Shown: positions 16,863 to 26,770, counted from the stretch's first letter. The stretch is DNA of 64,000 nucleotides from Sphaerotilus sulfidivorans (GCF_013426975.1 NZ_JACCPY010000005.1:171399-235398), one strand, 5' to 3'. Notes: generated by a model not told the origin, from the letters alone. Program-made: numbers and translations.

Positions 16863-18284
16863 ATGACCACCAAGCATCCCATCGGCCTGATCGGCCTGGG
16901 GGTGATGGGCCGCAGCCTGGCCCTGAACCTCGCCGACCACGGCTTCGACGTCAGCCTGCATGACCGCTCGCCACAGGCGGTGGCGCGCAGCGTGGCCGAT
17001 GACACCACCGGGCGGCTGCACGGCTTCGAGTCGCTGGCCGACTTCGTGGACAGTCTGGCCGCGCCGCGCAAGGTGCTGATGATGGTCAACGCCGGCGCGC
17101 CGGTGGACGACGTGATCGCGAAGATCGCGCCGCTGCTGTCGCCCGGCGACATCCTGGTCGACGGCGGCAACAGCCTGTTCGCCGACACCGAGCGCCGCTC
17201 GGCCGAGCTGGCCGCCAGCGGCCTGTGCTTCGTCGGCGCCGGCGTCTCCGGCGGCGAGGAGGGCGCGCGCAAGGGCCCGGCCATCATGCCCGGCGGTCCG
17301 GTCGAGGCCTGGACCGCGCTGCGGCCGATGTTCGAGGCGATCAGCGCGAAGGTCGACGGCGAGCCCTGCGTCTCGCACATCGGCCCGGGCGGCGCGGGCC
17401 ACTACGTCAAGATGGTCCACAACGGCATCGAGTACGGCGACATGCAGCTGATCTGCGAGGCCTACGCGCTGATGCGCGCCGCCGGCCTCGACACCGACGC
17501 GATGGCTGCCGTCTTCGACGAGTGGAACCGCGGCGAGCTGCGCAGCTACCTGATCGAGATCACCGCGCGCATCCTGGCGCAGCGCGACCCGGACACCGGC
17601 GCGCCGATCGTCGATGTCATTCTCGACAAGGCCGGCCAGAAGGGCACCGGCCAGTGGACGCTGATGAACGCGGCGCAGAACGCGGTGGTGGTCAGCACGA
17701 TGGGCGCGGCGGTGGACGCGCGCGTGCTGTCGTCGATGAAGGCGACGCGGCTGGTGGCCAGCACCCGGCTGCAGGGCCCCGAGGCGCGCATCGACCTGCC
17801 GGTGGCCGAGTGGGTCGAGCTGCTGCGCCAGGCGCTCTATGCCAGCAAGATCGTCAGCTATGCGCAGGGCCTGGACCTGATGCGCACGATGAGCGCGCAG
17901 CGCGGCTGGAACCTCGACCTGGGCGCGATCGCGCGGCTGTGGCGCGGCGGCTGCATCATCCGCGCGCAGTTCCTCAACCGCATCGCCGAGGCCCATGCCG
18001 ACGGCCAGGCGCCCGCCAGCCTGATGCTGGCGCCGTACTTCGAGACGGCGCTCAACGGCGCGCAGCCGGCCTGGCGCCGGGTGGTCGCGCAGGCGATGCT
18101 GGCCGGCGTGCCGGTGCCGGCGATGTCGGCCTCGCTGGCCTTCTTCGATGCCTTCCGCAGCGCGCGTCTGCCCGCCGACCTGCTGCAGGCGCAGCGCGAC
18201 TTCTTCGGCGCGCACACCTACGAGCGCATCGACCGCCCGGCCGGCCAGTTCTTCCACACCGTCTGGCCGGAAGTGCAGGGCTGA
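16863..18284 (+). CDS. gnd: 6-phosphogluconate dehydrogenase (decarboxylating)
   Basis: Oxidative pentose-phosphate enzyme converting 6-phosphogluconate and NADP+ to ribulose-5-phosphate, CO2 and NADPH. A 473-residue protein from the ATG at 16863. The Rossmann motif GLIGLGVMGRSLALNLADHG is at 8-27. The substrate signature LVDGGNSLFADTERRS follows, with GVSGGEEGARKGPAIMPGG, GGAGHYVKMVHNGIEYGDMQ (catalytic Lys and Glu), and the C-terminal domain. Length is that of the long dimeric type. The 222-base upstream gap (16641-16862) shows no clear hairpin or promoter. Confidence 0.97.
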   Translation: MTTKHPIGLIGLGVMGRSLALNLADHGFDVSLHDRSPQAVARSVADDTTGRLHGFESLADFVDSLAAPRKVLMMVNAGAPVDDVIAKIAPLLSPGDILVDGGNSLFADTERRSAELAASGLCFVGAGVSGGEEGARKGPAIMPGGPVEAWTALRPMFEAISAKVDGEPCVSHIGPGGAGHYVKMVHNGIEYGDMQLICEAYALMRAAGLDTDAMAAVFDEWNRGELRSYLIEITARILAQRDPDTGAPIVDVILDKAGQKGTGQWTLMNAAQNAVVVSTMGAAVDARVLSSMKATRLVASTRLQGPEARIDLPVAEWVELLRQALYASKIVSYAQGLDLMRTMSAQRGWNLDLGAIARLWRGGCIIRAQFLNRIAEAHADGQAPASLMLAPYFETALNGAQPAWRRVVAQAMLAGVPVPAMSASLAFFDAFRSARLPADLLQAQRDFFGAHTYERIDRPAGQFFHTVWPEVQG

Positions 18285-18450
18285 GCAGCGTTCGTCCTGA
18301 ACGGCGCGCGGCGCGCAGGCACATCGCTTGCAGTTCCCGTCGGCCTGTCTGACGGCGTGGGCCGCTGCACCGCCCTGGTGCGGCGCGCCCGGCCCCGGGC
18401 GGCATCCGACTGAATCCGACTGAACCGCGACCCTGATGGAGGCATGCGCC

Positions 18451-18894
18451 ATGAGCCGACTCGACGTGACCGAAAAGATCATCGCCACCAAGGTGGCCAA
18501 GGGCCTGAAGTGGTCTGACGTGGCCCGCGAGGTGGGGCTCAGCAAGGAGTGGGTCACCGCCGCCTGCCTGGGCCAGATGACGCTCGACGCCGGGCAGGCC
18601 GCGGTCATCGCCCGCCTGTTCGACCTCAGCGAGGCCGAGGCGCGCTGGCTGCAGGTGGTGCCGTACAAGGGCTCGCTGCCGACCTCGGTGCCGACCGATC
18701 CGCTGATCTACCGCTTCCACGAGCTGGTCAGCGTCTACGGCACCACCTTCAAGGAACTGATCCACGAGGAGTTCGGCGACGGCATCATGAGCGCGATCGA
18801 CTTCCGCATGGACCTGCAGCGCGAGCCCGACCCCAAGGGCGACCGGGTCAGCATCACGATGAGCGGCAAGTTCCTGCCGTACAAGACCTACTGA
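18451..18894 (+). CDS. cynS: Cyanate hydratase (cyanase)
   Basis: Decomposes cyanate with bicarbonate to ammonia and CO2. A 147-residue protein starting at 18451. The N-terminal helix-turn-helix-like domain (MSRLDVTEKIIATKVAKGL, WSDVAREVGLSKEWVTAACLGQM) is followed by the catalytic C-terminal domain. That domain contains the family's conserved active-site region YRFHELVSVYGTTFKELIHEEFGDGIMSAIDF and ends GKFLPYKTY. It lacks the cynT carbonic anhydrase and cynX/cynABD transporter genes that usually accompany it, so it stands alone here, between gnd and rep. Confidence 0.97.
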   Translation: MSRLDVTEKIIATKVAKGLKWSDVAREVGLSKEWVTAACLGQMTLDAGQAAVIARLFDLSEAEARWLQVVPYKGSLPTSVPTDPLIYRFHELVSVYGTTFKELIHEEFGDGIMSAIDFRMDLQREPDPKGDRVSITMSGKFLPYKTY

Positions 18895-18999
18895 TCGCCT
18901 GCGGATCGGCTGTGCATCGGGCCGCATCAGGCCGGGTCGGGGAGGGCTGGCTATGATCGCCGCCCGCAGTCCCTGCCGCTGCGTCCCCGGAGCCCCGCC

Positions 19000-21069
19000 A
19001 TGGCCGACGCCCCCTCGACCCTCAATCCCGCCCAGCTCGAAGCCGTCCACCACCTGCACAGCCCCTGCCTGGTGCTGGCGGGCGCCGGCTCGGGCAAGAC
19101 GCGGGTGATCACCCACAAGATCGCCCGGCTGCTGCAGGCCGGGCTCGCGCCGAAGCAGATCGGTGCCATCACCTTCACCAACAAGGCGGCGCAGGAAATG
19201 CGCGAGCGGGCGCGCTCGCTGGTGGGCGCGCGGGCGTCGAAGGATCTGGTGATCGCCACCTTCCACTCCCTGGGCGTGCGCATGCTGCGCGAGGACGGCG
19301 AGATGCTCGGCCTGAAGCCGAAGTTCTCGATCCTGGATGCCGACGACGTGCTGGGCGTGCTGAAGGACGCCGGCGGCACCACCGACGCGGCGGTGGCGCG
19401 GCGCTGGCAGTGGACCATCAGCCTGTGGAAGAACAACGGCCTGAGCTGCGAGCAGGCCGAGGCCGCCGCGCAGGACGACGACGAGCGCGTCGCCGCCCGG
19501 GTGATGAAGCTCTACGAGGAGCGGCTCGCGGCCTATTCGGCGGTGGACTTCGACGACCTGATCGGCCTGCCGCTGAAGCTGCTGCAGCAGCACGAGGAAG
19601 CGCGCGAGAAATGGCGCCGCACGCTGCGCCATGTGCTGGTCGACGAATACCAGGACACCAACGCGACCCAGTACGAGCTGCTCAAGGCGCTGGTGGGCGA
19701 GCAGGGCCTCTTCACCGCGGTGGGCGACGACGACCAGAGCATCTACGGCTGGCGCGGCGCCACCATCGAGAACCTCAAGCGCCTGCCGCAGGACTATCCG
19801 AACCTCAAGGTCATCCCGCTGGAGCAGAACTACCGCTCCACCGGCGCGATCCTGACCGCTGCGAACAACGTCATCGCGCTGAACCCGAAGATCTTCCAGA
19901 AGAAGCTCTGGAGCGAGTTCGGCCAGGGCGAGCCGGTCAAGGTCATCGAGTGCGACCAGGAGGAGCACGAGGCCGAGCGGGCGGCCGCGCGCATCCTGGC
20001 GATCCGCGCCAACACCGCGGGCGAGCACACCGGCTCGACCGAGTGGCGCGACTTCGCCATCCTCTACCGCGCCAACCACCAGAGCCGCAAGCTGGAAGAG
20101 GCGCTGCGCAAGGCGCAGATCCCGTACAAGGTCTCCGGCGGCCAGAGCTTCTTCGACCGCGCCGAGATCAAGGACCTGTGCGCCTGGCTGCGGCTGCTGG
20201 TCAACCAGGACGACGACCCGGCCTTCCTGCGCGCGATCACCACCCCGAAGCGCGGCATCGGCCACACGACGCTGGCGGCCCTGAGCGACTTCGCCGGCAA
20301 GTGGCGCGTGAGCCTGTTCGAGGCGCTGTTCCAGGAGTCGATCGGCACGGCGCTCTCGGCCAAGGCGGTGGGCTCGCTGCACGAGTTCGGCCGCTACGTG
20401 AACGACCTCGAGTACCGCGCCCGCCACACCGTGGGCGCCGAGGCGGCGCGGCCGATGCTGATGGAATGGCTGGGCGAGCTGGGCTTCGAGCAGCACCTGC
20501 TCGACAGCGAGGAGAACCCCAAGGTCGCGGCGGCGCGCTGGTCCAATGTGCTCGACTTCATCGACTGGATCGCGCGGCGCTGCGGCGGCGAGATCGCCGA
20601 GGACGGCAGCGGCCAGGTGCAGTCCGAGACGAAGAGCGTGCTCGACGTCGCGCAGACCATCAGCGTGATCCTGAGCCTGGCCGAGCGCGGCGAGGCCGAC
20701 CAGAACGTCGTCACGCTGTCGACGCTGCACGCCAGCAAGGGCCTGGAGTGGCCGCATGTCGTGCTGGTGGGTGTCAACGAGGGCACGCTGCCCTTCAAGC
20801 GCGAGGAGGAAGAGATGACCGTGGAACGGCTGGAGGAGGAGCGCCGGCTGATGTACGTGGGCATCACGCGGGCGCGGCGCACGCTGCTGGTGACGACGCT
20901 GCTGCGCCAGAAGCGTGGGCGCGAGATCCGTCGCGCCTTCCCGAGCCGCTTCATCAAGGAGATGCGCCTGGACGAGCAGGTCGCCAAGGTCAACCCGCGC
21001 GACCGGATCGCGGCGCAGCGCGCGGCCTTCGCGGCGCGGGCCGCGGCGCAGGGAGGGGCTTCCGGCTGA
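19000..21069 (+). CDS. rep: ATP-dependent DNA helicase Rep (UvrD/Rep superfamily 1A)
   Basis: A 3'-5' helicase of 689 residues, involved in replication restart and in clearing protein from DNA. Motif I is GAGSGKTR (28-35), Ia FTNKAAQEMRER, II VDEYQDTN (about 214-221), III DDQSIYGWRG, and motifs IV-VI include LSTLHASKGLEW and YVGITRARRTL. Length and the LNPAQLEAV opening fit Rep rather than UvrD or PcrA. It is 105 bases downstream of cynS and followed by a secreted protease. Confidence 0.93.
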   Translation: MADAPSTLNPAQLEAVHHLHSPCLVLAGAGSGKTRVITHKIARLLQAGLAPKQIGAITFTNKAAQEMRERARSLVGARASKDLVIATFHSLGVRMLREDGEMLGLKPKFSILDADDVLGVLKDAGGTTDAAVARRWQWTISLWKNNGLSCEQAEAAAQDDDERVAARVMKLYEERLAAYSAVDFDDLIGLPLKLLQQHEEAREKWRRTLRHVLVDEYQDTNATQYELLKALVGEQGLFTAVGDDDQSIYGWRGATIENLKRLPQDYPNLKVIPLEQNYRSTGAILTAANNVIALNPKIFQKKLWSEFGQGEPVKVIECDQEEHEAERAAARILAIRANTAGEHTGSTEWRDFAILYRANHQSRKLEEALRKAQIPYKVSGGQSFFDRAEIKDLCAWLRLLVNQDDDPAFLRAITTPKRGIGHTTLAALSDFAGKWRVSLFEALFQESIGTALSAKAVGSLHEFGRYVNDLEYRARHTVGAEAARPMLMEWLGELGFEQHLLDSEENPKVAAARWSNVLDFIDWIARRCGGEIAEDGSGQVQSETKSVLDVAQTISVILSLAERGEADQNVVTLSTLHASKGLEWPHVVLVGVNEGTLPFKREEEEMTVERLEEERRLMYVGITRARRTLLVTTLLRQKRGREIRRAFPSRFIKEMRLDEQVAKVNPRDRIAAQRAAFAARAAAQGGASG

Positions 21070-21212
21070 GGTGCATCCTCGAGACAACAGGCGGAAAGTT
21101 CACTTTTTCGCGTTTGTGTTGAAGTGTGAATTTATGCATGCAACTCTCTGGGGCGGAAACAATCCCTGGACGCCTGTTGCACACGATGCGAACTCCCAGG
21201 AGGAGAAACCCC

Positions 21213-22964
21213 ATGTCGTATCGTGTCCTGCCTTTCCCGCCCGTCCGGTGGATGACTGCGGTGCTGCTGGCTGCGGCCGGCGTGTCTGCCCAGGCCAGCG
21301 CGGCCGCTCCAAGCGCGCCGAAGATGACCGACCAGTTCATCGTGCATTACCGCGCCACCTCGTTCTCGGCGGCCGCTGCCGCCCGCTCGCCCGATCGCCG
21401 CGAGCGTGATCGCCAGCGTGCCGAGCGGGTGGTCAGCCGCTTCGGCGCGACGGTGGCCTTCCGGCGCGACGGCCATGACGGCAGCAGCGTCTTTCGCGCC
21501 AGCCGCGCGCTGACGCCGGAGCAGATCCGCACCCTGTCGAGCGAGATGGCTGCGGCGGATGCCGAGGTGCTGTCGGTCGAGCCCGATCTGGTGATGCTGC
21601 CGCAGTGGGTGCCGTCGGACAGCCAGTTCGCCAGCCAGTGGCACTACTACGAGGCGGTGGGCGGCATCAATCTGCCGGCCGCCTGGGACCGCTCGCTGGG
21701 CGCGGGCGTGCGGGTTGCGGTGATCGACACCGGCTACCGGCCGCATGCCGACCTGGCGGCCAACATCGTCGGCGGCTACGACTTCATCGCCGACACCGCC
21801 ACCGCCAACGACGGCAATGGCCGTGATGCCGATGCCCGCGACCCGGGCGACTGGTGCTCGAGTTCGAGCAGCTGGCACGGCACCCATGTGGCCGGCACCA
21901 TCGCCGCAGTCACCAACAACGGTCTGGGGGTCGCGGGTGTGGCTCCTTCGGCCAGGATCGTGCCGGTGCGGGTGCTGGGCACCTGCGGCGGCTACACCTC
22001 CGACATTGCCGCCGGCGTGGTCTGGGCCTCGGGCGGCACCGTGTCCGGGGTTCCGGCCAATGCCTATCCGGCGCGGGTGCTCAACCTGTCGCTGGGCGGC
22101 TCGGGCGCCTGCGGCACGACGATGCAGAACGCGATCAATTCCGCCCGCTCGCGCAGCGCGATGCTGGTGATCGCGGCCGGCAACTCGAACATCAATGCGT
22201 CCAACGCCAGCCCGGCCAACTGCGCCGGCGTGATCACCGTCGGTGCGACCACCCGCACCGGTGCGCGGGCCTCGTTCTCGAACTACGGCTCGGTCGTCGA
22301 TGTGGCCGCACCGGGCGCGGGCATCCTGTCGACCCTCAATGCCGGCAGCACCGTGCCTGGCGCTGACAGCTATGCCTCCTACAACGGCACCTCGATGGCC
22401 ACGCCGCATGTGGCCGGCGTGGCGGCGCTGATGCTGGCGAAGAATGCCGCGCTGACGCCCGACCAGGTCGAGAGCATGCTCAAGAGTTCCGCGCGTGCCT
22501 TCCCGGTCAGCCCGGGCACGACGACGACGATCGGCACCGGCATCGTCGACGCGAAGAAGGCGGTCGACACCGCGATGGGCTCGCAGCCGACCGCGCTGGC
22601 CGAAGGCGAGTCGAACAACACGGTTGCCACCGCACGCGCGGTCACCGTGGCCCATGCGCGCATCGCCGGCACGGTGGCCTCGACCACCGACACCGACTAT
22701 TTCCGGGTGAGCGTCGCGGCGGGCCGCACGCTGTCGGCGACGCTGAACCACACGGCCAGCACGCAGAACTACCAGCTCTATCTGTACAACGCCGCGGGCA
22801 CCTCCGCGCTGGCCTCGAGCACGCGGGCAGCAGGCCAGCCGGAGACGGTCACGGTGCGCAACGGCACGACCGCGGCGGTCAACTATCTGGTGCGGGTGGT
22901 CTATGCCAGCGGCGGCACCGGCAGCACCAGCGGCCGATACGTGCTCAACCTGCTGCAGCAGTGA
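21213..22964 (+). CDS. Secreted subtilisin-like serine protease with PPC domain
   Basis: A 583-residue extracellular protease. The ATG at 21213 has a GGAGGAG ribosome site. Signal peptide: WMTAVLLAAAGVSAQASA. A short inhibitor-I9-like propeptide (DQFIVHYRATSFSAAA...) follows. The S8 catalytic triad is complete: Asp172 (VIDTGYRPHADL), His222 (WHGTHVAGTIAA) and Ser394 (NGTSMATPHVAGVAAL), with the oxyanion Asn324 in AAGNS. The C-terminal ~120 residues (EGESNNTVATARAV ... TDTDYFRVSVAAG) form a bacterial pre-peptidase C-terminal domain, commonly removed on secretion. It resembles proteases secreted by the type II pathway. The last 20 bases overlap the convergent GGDEF-EAL-like gene. Confidence 0.95.
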   Translation: MSYRVLPFPPVRWMTAVLLAAAGVSAQASAAAPSAPKMTDQFIVHYRATSFSAAAAARSPDRRERDRQRAERVVSRFGATVAFRRDGHDGSSVFRASRALTPEQIRTLSSEMAAADAEVLSVEPDLVMLPQWVPSDSQFASQWHYYEAVGGINLPAAWDRSLGAGVRVAVIDTGYRPHADLAANIVGGYDFIADTATANDGNGRDADARDPGDWCSSSSSWHGTHVAGTIAAVTNNGLGVAGVAPSARIVPVRVLGTCGGYTSDIAAGVVWASGGTVSGVPANAYPARVLNLSLGGSGACGTTMQNAINSARSRSAMLVIAAGNSNINASNASPANCAGVITVGATTRTGARASFSNYGSVVDVAAPGAGILSTLNAGSTVPGADSYASYNGTSMATPHVAGVAALMLAKNAALTPDQVESMLKSSARAFPVSPGTTTTIGTGIVDAKKAVDTAMGSQPTALAEGESNNTVATARAVTVAHARIAGTVASTTDTDYFRVSVAAGRTLSATLNHTASTQNYQLYLYNAAGTSALASSTRAAGQPETVTVRNGTTAAVNYLVRVVYASGGTGSTSGRYVLNLLQQ

Positions 22965-24354
22965 TCGAGACCCGGCCGGTCCGGTGAGCCGGGCCGCGGG
23001 TCGATTCCGCGCCGGTGGCCGTGCCGGGGCCGGGGGCGGTCCCGGTCGAGCTGTCCAGCACCACCCGGTGCTGGACCCGGGCATGCATCAGCACCTGGGT
23101 CATCGTCGTGGCGCCGACCGGCAGCGACAGCAGCGGGCCCTGGAACTCGTCGCAGTGGCGGGCGCGCAGGACATCGAGCTGCTCCTCGCTGCGCACGCCC
23201 TCGGCGACCACCCGCAGTCCCAGCGCCCGGCCCAGGCCGATCAGCGCGGCGGCCATGCGGGTGCCGTCACGCTGGCCGAGGCGCTCCAGCACCCGGGCGT
23301 CGAGCGTCAGCTCGTCGAGCGGCAGGCGCCCGAGCGTGTCCAGCGAGACCGGGCCGGCGTCCCCGAGACGCGCCAGCCCGACCCGCACGCCGGTGGCGCG
23401 CAGCGAGCGCAGCGTGCCGCGCAGCAGGTCCGCGTCGCCCGACAGCGCCGCGCCGGGCATCAGCAGCGTCAGCGTGCCGCCGGGCAGGCCCTGGTCGACC
23501 AGCGCGTCGAGCACCATCGACACCAGCGCGCGGTCCTGCCAGAGCCCGGCCGGCAGATCGACCGACAGGCTGGGCACATCCAGCCCCTGATCGCGCCACT
23601 GCCGCACCTGGCGGCAGATGCCGTGCAGCAGCATCAGGGTCAGCCGGTGCATCAGCCCGGCGTCGGCGGCCACCGCGGCCCAGCCGCGACCGCCGTCGGC
23701 GAGGCCCGCGCCCAGCGCCGGGGTCCAGCGTGGCAGGACCACCGCACCGGTCAGCGCGCCGGTGCACATGTCGGCCTGGATCTCGAACAGCAGGTCGAGC
23801 CGGATCTGGTCGATGCCGCGGTGCAGGGTGTCCTCGGCGCGCAGCCGGCGCATCGCGACCATCGTGGTGGCGGCCTCATGCCGGACGCACTGGCCGCGAC
23901 CGAGCCGGCGGGCCTCCAGGCTGGCCAGATCGGCCTGGCGCAGCAGCGTGGCGACCTCGTGCCCGCTCTGCGCATCGAAGTCGACCCGGCCGGCGCAGCC
24001 GCCCAGGCAGAAGCGCTGGCCGGCGACCTCCATCGGCTGCTCCAGCGCATCCAGCAGCAGGTGCGCCGCGGTGTCGACATGCTCGGGCGAGGCGTCGCCC
24101 AGCACCACCAGGAAGCCGTCGCCGCGGCGGTGCAGGGCTTCGGCCCCGGTGGCGGGCTGCTGCAGCGCGTGCAGCGCCGTCTCGAGCTGCCGGGCCGCCG
24201 CCTGCAGCACCGTCTCGCGCAGGGCGGCGCCCAGCAGCGCGGCCATCTCGTCGAGCCGCATCGGCACGACCAGCAGCAGCGTGCCGCAGGCGCTGGCGCT
24301 CAGCGCGCGTGACAGGCGGGAATCGGCGACAGGGGGCGCAAGAGGGCGGTCCAT
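22945..24354 (-). CDS. Degenerate GGDEF-EAL protein, probably non-catalytic
   Basis: A 469-residue cytoplasmic protein. The first half resembles GGDEF (VVPMRLDEMAALLG ... ALHRRGDGFLVVLGDAS), but the signature is RGDGF rather than GG[DE]EF. The second half resembles EAL (MVVAMRRLRAEDTLHRG, DLLFEIQADMCTGALTG, LSVDLPAGLW, LGRALGLRVVAEGVRSEEQL, DEFQGPLLS). The EAL triad position reads GAV, and the metal-binding DDFGTG is replaced by LARLGDAG. It thus probably binds, rather than makes or cleaves, cyclic-di-GMP, or acts by protein contact. It sits upstream of, and divergent from, yajC. Confidence 0.72.
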   Translation of the reverse strand: MDRPLAPPVADSRLSRALSASACGTLLLVVPMRLDEMAALLGAALRETVLQAAARQLETALHALQQPATGAEALHRRGDGFLVVLGDASPEHVDTAAHLLLDALEQPMEVAGQRFCLGGCAGRVDFDAQSGHEVATLLRQADLASLEARRLGRGQCVRHEAATTMVAMRRLRAEDTLHRGIDQIRLDLLFEIQADMCTGALTGAVVLPRWTPALGAGLADGGRGWAAVAADAGLMHRLTLMLLHGICRQVRQWRDQGLDVPSLSVDLPAGLWQDRALVSMVLDALVDQGLPGGTLTLLMPGAALSGDADLLRGTLRSLRATGVRVGLARLGDAGPVSLDTLGRLPLDELTLDARVLERLGQRDGTRMAAALIGLGRALGLRVVAEGVRSEEQLDVLRARHCDEFQGPLLSLPVGATTMTQVLMHARVQHRVVLDSSTGTAPGPGTATGAESTRGPAHRTGRVSITAAAG

Positions 24355-24490
24355 GGCGTCGATATCGGTTGCCGCTTTTGCCGCCTTGACCCCCGGCCCG
24401 GGCGGGTGGGGTCACCTGGGGTCCGGCCGGTTTCCGGACACCCCTACAATCGTGCGCTTTGTCCCTTATTCCCCTTTGCAGGAGCCGAAC

Positions 24491-24814
24491 GTGTTCATTT
24501 CCAATGCCTACGCCCAGGCGGCTGGCGCCGCACCCGCAGGCGGCTCGTCCCTGATGCAGCTGCTGCCGCTGGTGCTGATGTTCGTGGTGCTGTACTTCAT
24601 CATGATCCGGCCCCAGATGAAGAAGCAGAAGGAGCACAAGGCGATGATCGACGCGCTGGCCAAGGGCGACGAGATCGTCACCGCCGGCGGCCTGCTGGGC
24701 CGGGTCACCAAGGTGGCCGAGTCCTTCGTGTCGCTGGAAGTGTCCTCGGGCGTCGAGGTCCAGTGCCAGCGCAGCGCGGTGGTGCAGGTCCTGCCCAAGG
24801 GCTCGATCAAGTAA
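24491..24814 (+). CDS. yajC: Preprotein translocase accessory subunit YajC
   Basis: A 107-residue inner-membrane protein that associates with SecDF. GTG at 24491 is used, with an AGGAGC ribosome site. It starts MFISNAYAQAAGA and has one membrane helix (LLPLVLMFVVLYFIMI), then RPQMKKQKEHKAMIDALAKGDEIVTAGGLLGRV, the canonical cytosolic tail. It leads the yajC-secD-secF operon. A TACAAT -10 sequence at 24445-24450 lies upstream. Confidence 0.97.
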   Translation: MFISNAYAQAAGAAPAGGSSLMQLLPLVLMFVVLYFIMIRPQMKKQKEHKAMIDALAKGDEIVTAGGLLGRVTKVAESFVSLEVSSGVEVQCQRSAVVQVLPKGSIK

Positions 24815-24865
24815 GCCGGGCCGTCGCCCCGATTCCTTGCTGAACTCTTGCTCTCAGGCTGAACG

Positions 24866-26770
24866 ATGAACCGCTACCCCTGGTGGAAGTACCTGATCCT
24901 GGCCATCGCGGTGGTGGCGGGGCTGCTCTACACGCTGCCCAACTTCTTCGGCGAGGCGCCGGCCGTCCAGGTCTCCAGCGGCAAGGCCACGCTGAAGGTC
25001 GACGCCGGTCTGGTGCCCCGGGTCGAGCAGGCCCTGCAGGCCGCCGGCCTGAAGCCCGACTTCGTCCAGCTCGAGGGCAACTCGGTGCGCGCCCGCTTCG
25101 GCGACACCGACACCCAGCTCAAGGCGCGCGACGCGATCGTTCGCGCGCTCAATCCCGATCCGGCCGATCCGGCCTACATCGTCGCGCTGAACCTGGTGTC
25201 GCGCTCGCCGCAATGGCTGACCGGGCTGGGCGCGCAGCCGATGTACCTGGGTCTGGACCTGCGCGGCGGCGTGCATTTCCTGATGCAGGTCGACATGGCC
25301 GCAGCGCTGACCAAGAAGACCGAGTCGCTGTCCACCGACGTGCGCACGCTGCTGCGCGACAAGTCGATCCGCCACGCCGGCATCCAGCGCAGCGGCGACA
25401 GCATCGAGGTGCGCCTGCGGGACCGCGAGGCCCAGGCCAAGGCGCGCGAGGCGCTGACGCTGGCCCAGGCCGACATGCTCTGGACCGAGGCCGGTGACGC
25501 CGCCGAGCCCCGGCTGATCGGCCGCATCAAGCCCGAGGCGGTCCGCAACGTCCAGCAGCAGGCGCTGACGCAGAACATCAACACGCTGCACAACCGCATC
25601 AACGAGCTGGGCGTGGCCGAGCCGGTGATCCAGCAGCAGGGCGCCGACCGCGTGGTCGTGCAGCTGCCCGGCGTGCAGGACGTGGCCAAGGCCAAGGACA
25701 TCATCGGCCGCACCGCCACGCTGGAAGTGCGCATGGTCGACGACGGCCCCGAGGCGCAGGCCGCGCTGGGCGGCGGCGCCCCGGTGCCCTTCGGCACCGA
25801 GCGCTTCCTGGAGCGAGGCGGCGTGCCCATCATCGTCAAGCGCCAGGTGGTGCTGACCGGCGAGAACCTGACCGACGCGCAGGCCGGCTTCGACGACAAC
25901 CAGCAGCCGGCGGTGCACCTGACGCTCGACGCCCGCGGCGCGCGCATCTTCCGCGACGTCACCCGCGAGAACATCAACAAGCGCATGGCCATCCTGCTGT
26001 TCGAGAAGGGCCGGGGCGAGGTCGTGACGGCCCCCGTGATCCGCTCGGAGATCGGTGGCGGCCGGGTGCAGATCTCCGGCTCGATGACGCCGGTCGAGGC
26101 GGCCGACACCGCGCTGCTGCTGCGTGCCGGTTCGCTGGCTGCACCGATGGAGATCATCGAGGAACGCCTGATCGGCCCCAGCCTGGGCGCCGAGAACATC
26201 GCCAAGGGCTTCGACAGCGTGCTGTACGGCTTCCTCGCCATCGCGGTCTTCATGTGCGCGTACTACATGCTGTTCGGCGTGTTCTCGACGCTGGCGCTGG
26301 GCGTGAACCTGCTGCTGCTGGTGGCGATCCTGTCGATGATGCAGGCCACGCTGACGCTGCCGGGCATCGCCGCGATCGCGCTGGTGCTGGGCATGGCGAT
26401 CGACGCCAACGTGCTGATCAACGAGCGGGTGCGCGAGGAGCTGCGTGCCGGCGCCTCGCCGCAGATGGCGATCCACAAGGGCTACGAAGCCGCCTGGGGC
26501 ACCATCCTGGACTCGAACGTGACCACGCTGATCGCCGGCGTGGCGCTGCTGGCCTTCGGCTCGGGTCCGGTGCGCGGCTTCGCGGTGGTGCACTGCCTGG
26601 GCATTCTCACCTCGATGTTCTCGGCGGTGCTCTTCTCGCGCGGTCTGGTCAACCTCTGGTACGGCCGCAAGAAGAAGCTGCAGGGCGTCTCGATCGGCCA
26701 GGTCTGGAAGCCGGCCGCGCAGCCGGGATCGGCCGACGCCGCCCCGGCCGTCACCTCGCCCAAGGCCTGA
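24866..26770 (+). CDS. secD: Protein translocase subunit SecD
   Basis: Inner-membrane RND-like motor subunit that uses the proton-motive force to complete preprotein translocation. A 634-residue protein with N-terminal membrane helix (WWKYLILAIAVVAGLLYTLP). The periplasmic P1 head region contains LGLDLRGGVHFLMQVDM and QNINTLHNRINELGVAEPVIQQQG. Five further helices follow in SecD_SecF order (AENIAKGFDSVLYGFLAIAVF, GMAIDANVLINERVREEL). It is 51 bases after yajC and 13 bases before secF. Confidence 0.98.
   Translation: MNRYPWWKYLILAIAVVAGLLYTLPNFFGEAPAVQVSSGKATLKVDAGLVPRVEQALQAAGLKPDFVQLEGNSVRARFGDTDTQLKARDAIVRALNPDPADPAYIVALNLVSRSPQWLTGLGAQPMYLGLDLRGGVHFLMQVDMAAALTKKTESLSTDVRTLLRDKSIRHAGIQRSGDSIEVRLRDREAQAKAREALTLAQADMLWTEAGDAAEPRLIGRIKPEAVRNVQQQALTQNINTLHNRINELGVAEPVIQQQGADRVVVQLPGVQDVAKAKDIIGRTATLEVRMVDDGPEAQAALGGGAPVPFGTERFLERGGVPIIVKRQVVLTGENLTDAQAGFDDNQQPAVHLTLDARGARIFRDVTRENINKRMAILLFEKGRGEVVTAPVIRSEIGGGRVQISGSMTPVEAADTALLLRAGSLAAPMEIIEERLIGPSLGAENIAKGFDSVLYGFLAIAVFMCAYYMLFGVFSTLALGVNLLLLVAILSMMQATLTLPGIAAIALVLGMAIDANVLINERVREELRAGASPQMAIHKGYEAAWGTILDSNVTTLIAGVALLAFGSGPVRGFAVVHCLGILTSMFSAVLFSRGLVNLWYGRKKKLQGVSIGQVWKPAAQPGSADAAPAVTSPKA

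Noticed and set aside
24854..26593. Minus-strand 579-codon frame antisense to secD
   Set aside because: Low-complexity His/Gln/Arg content and no motif; a shadow of secD.
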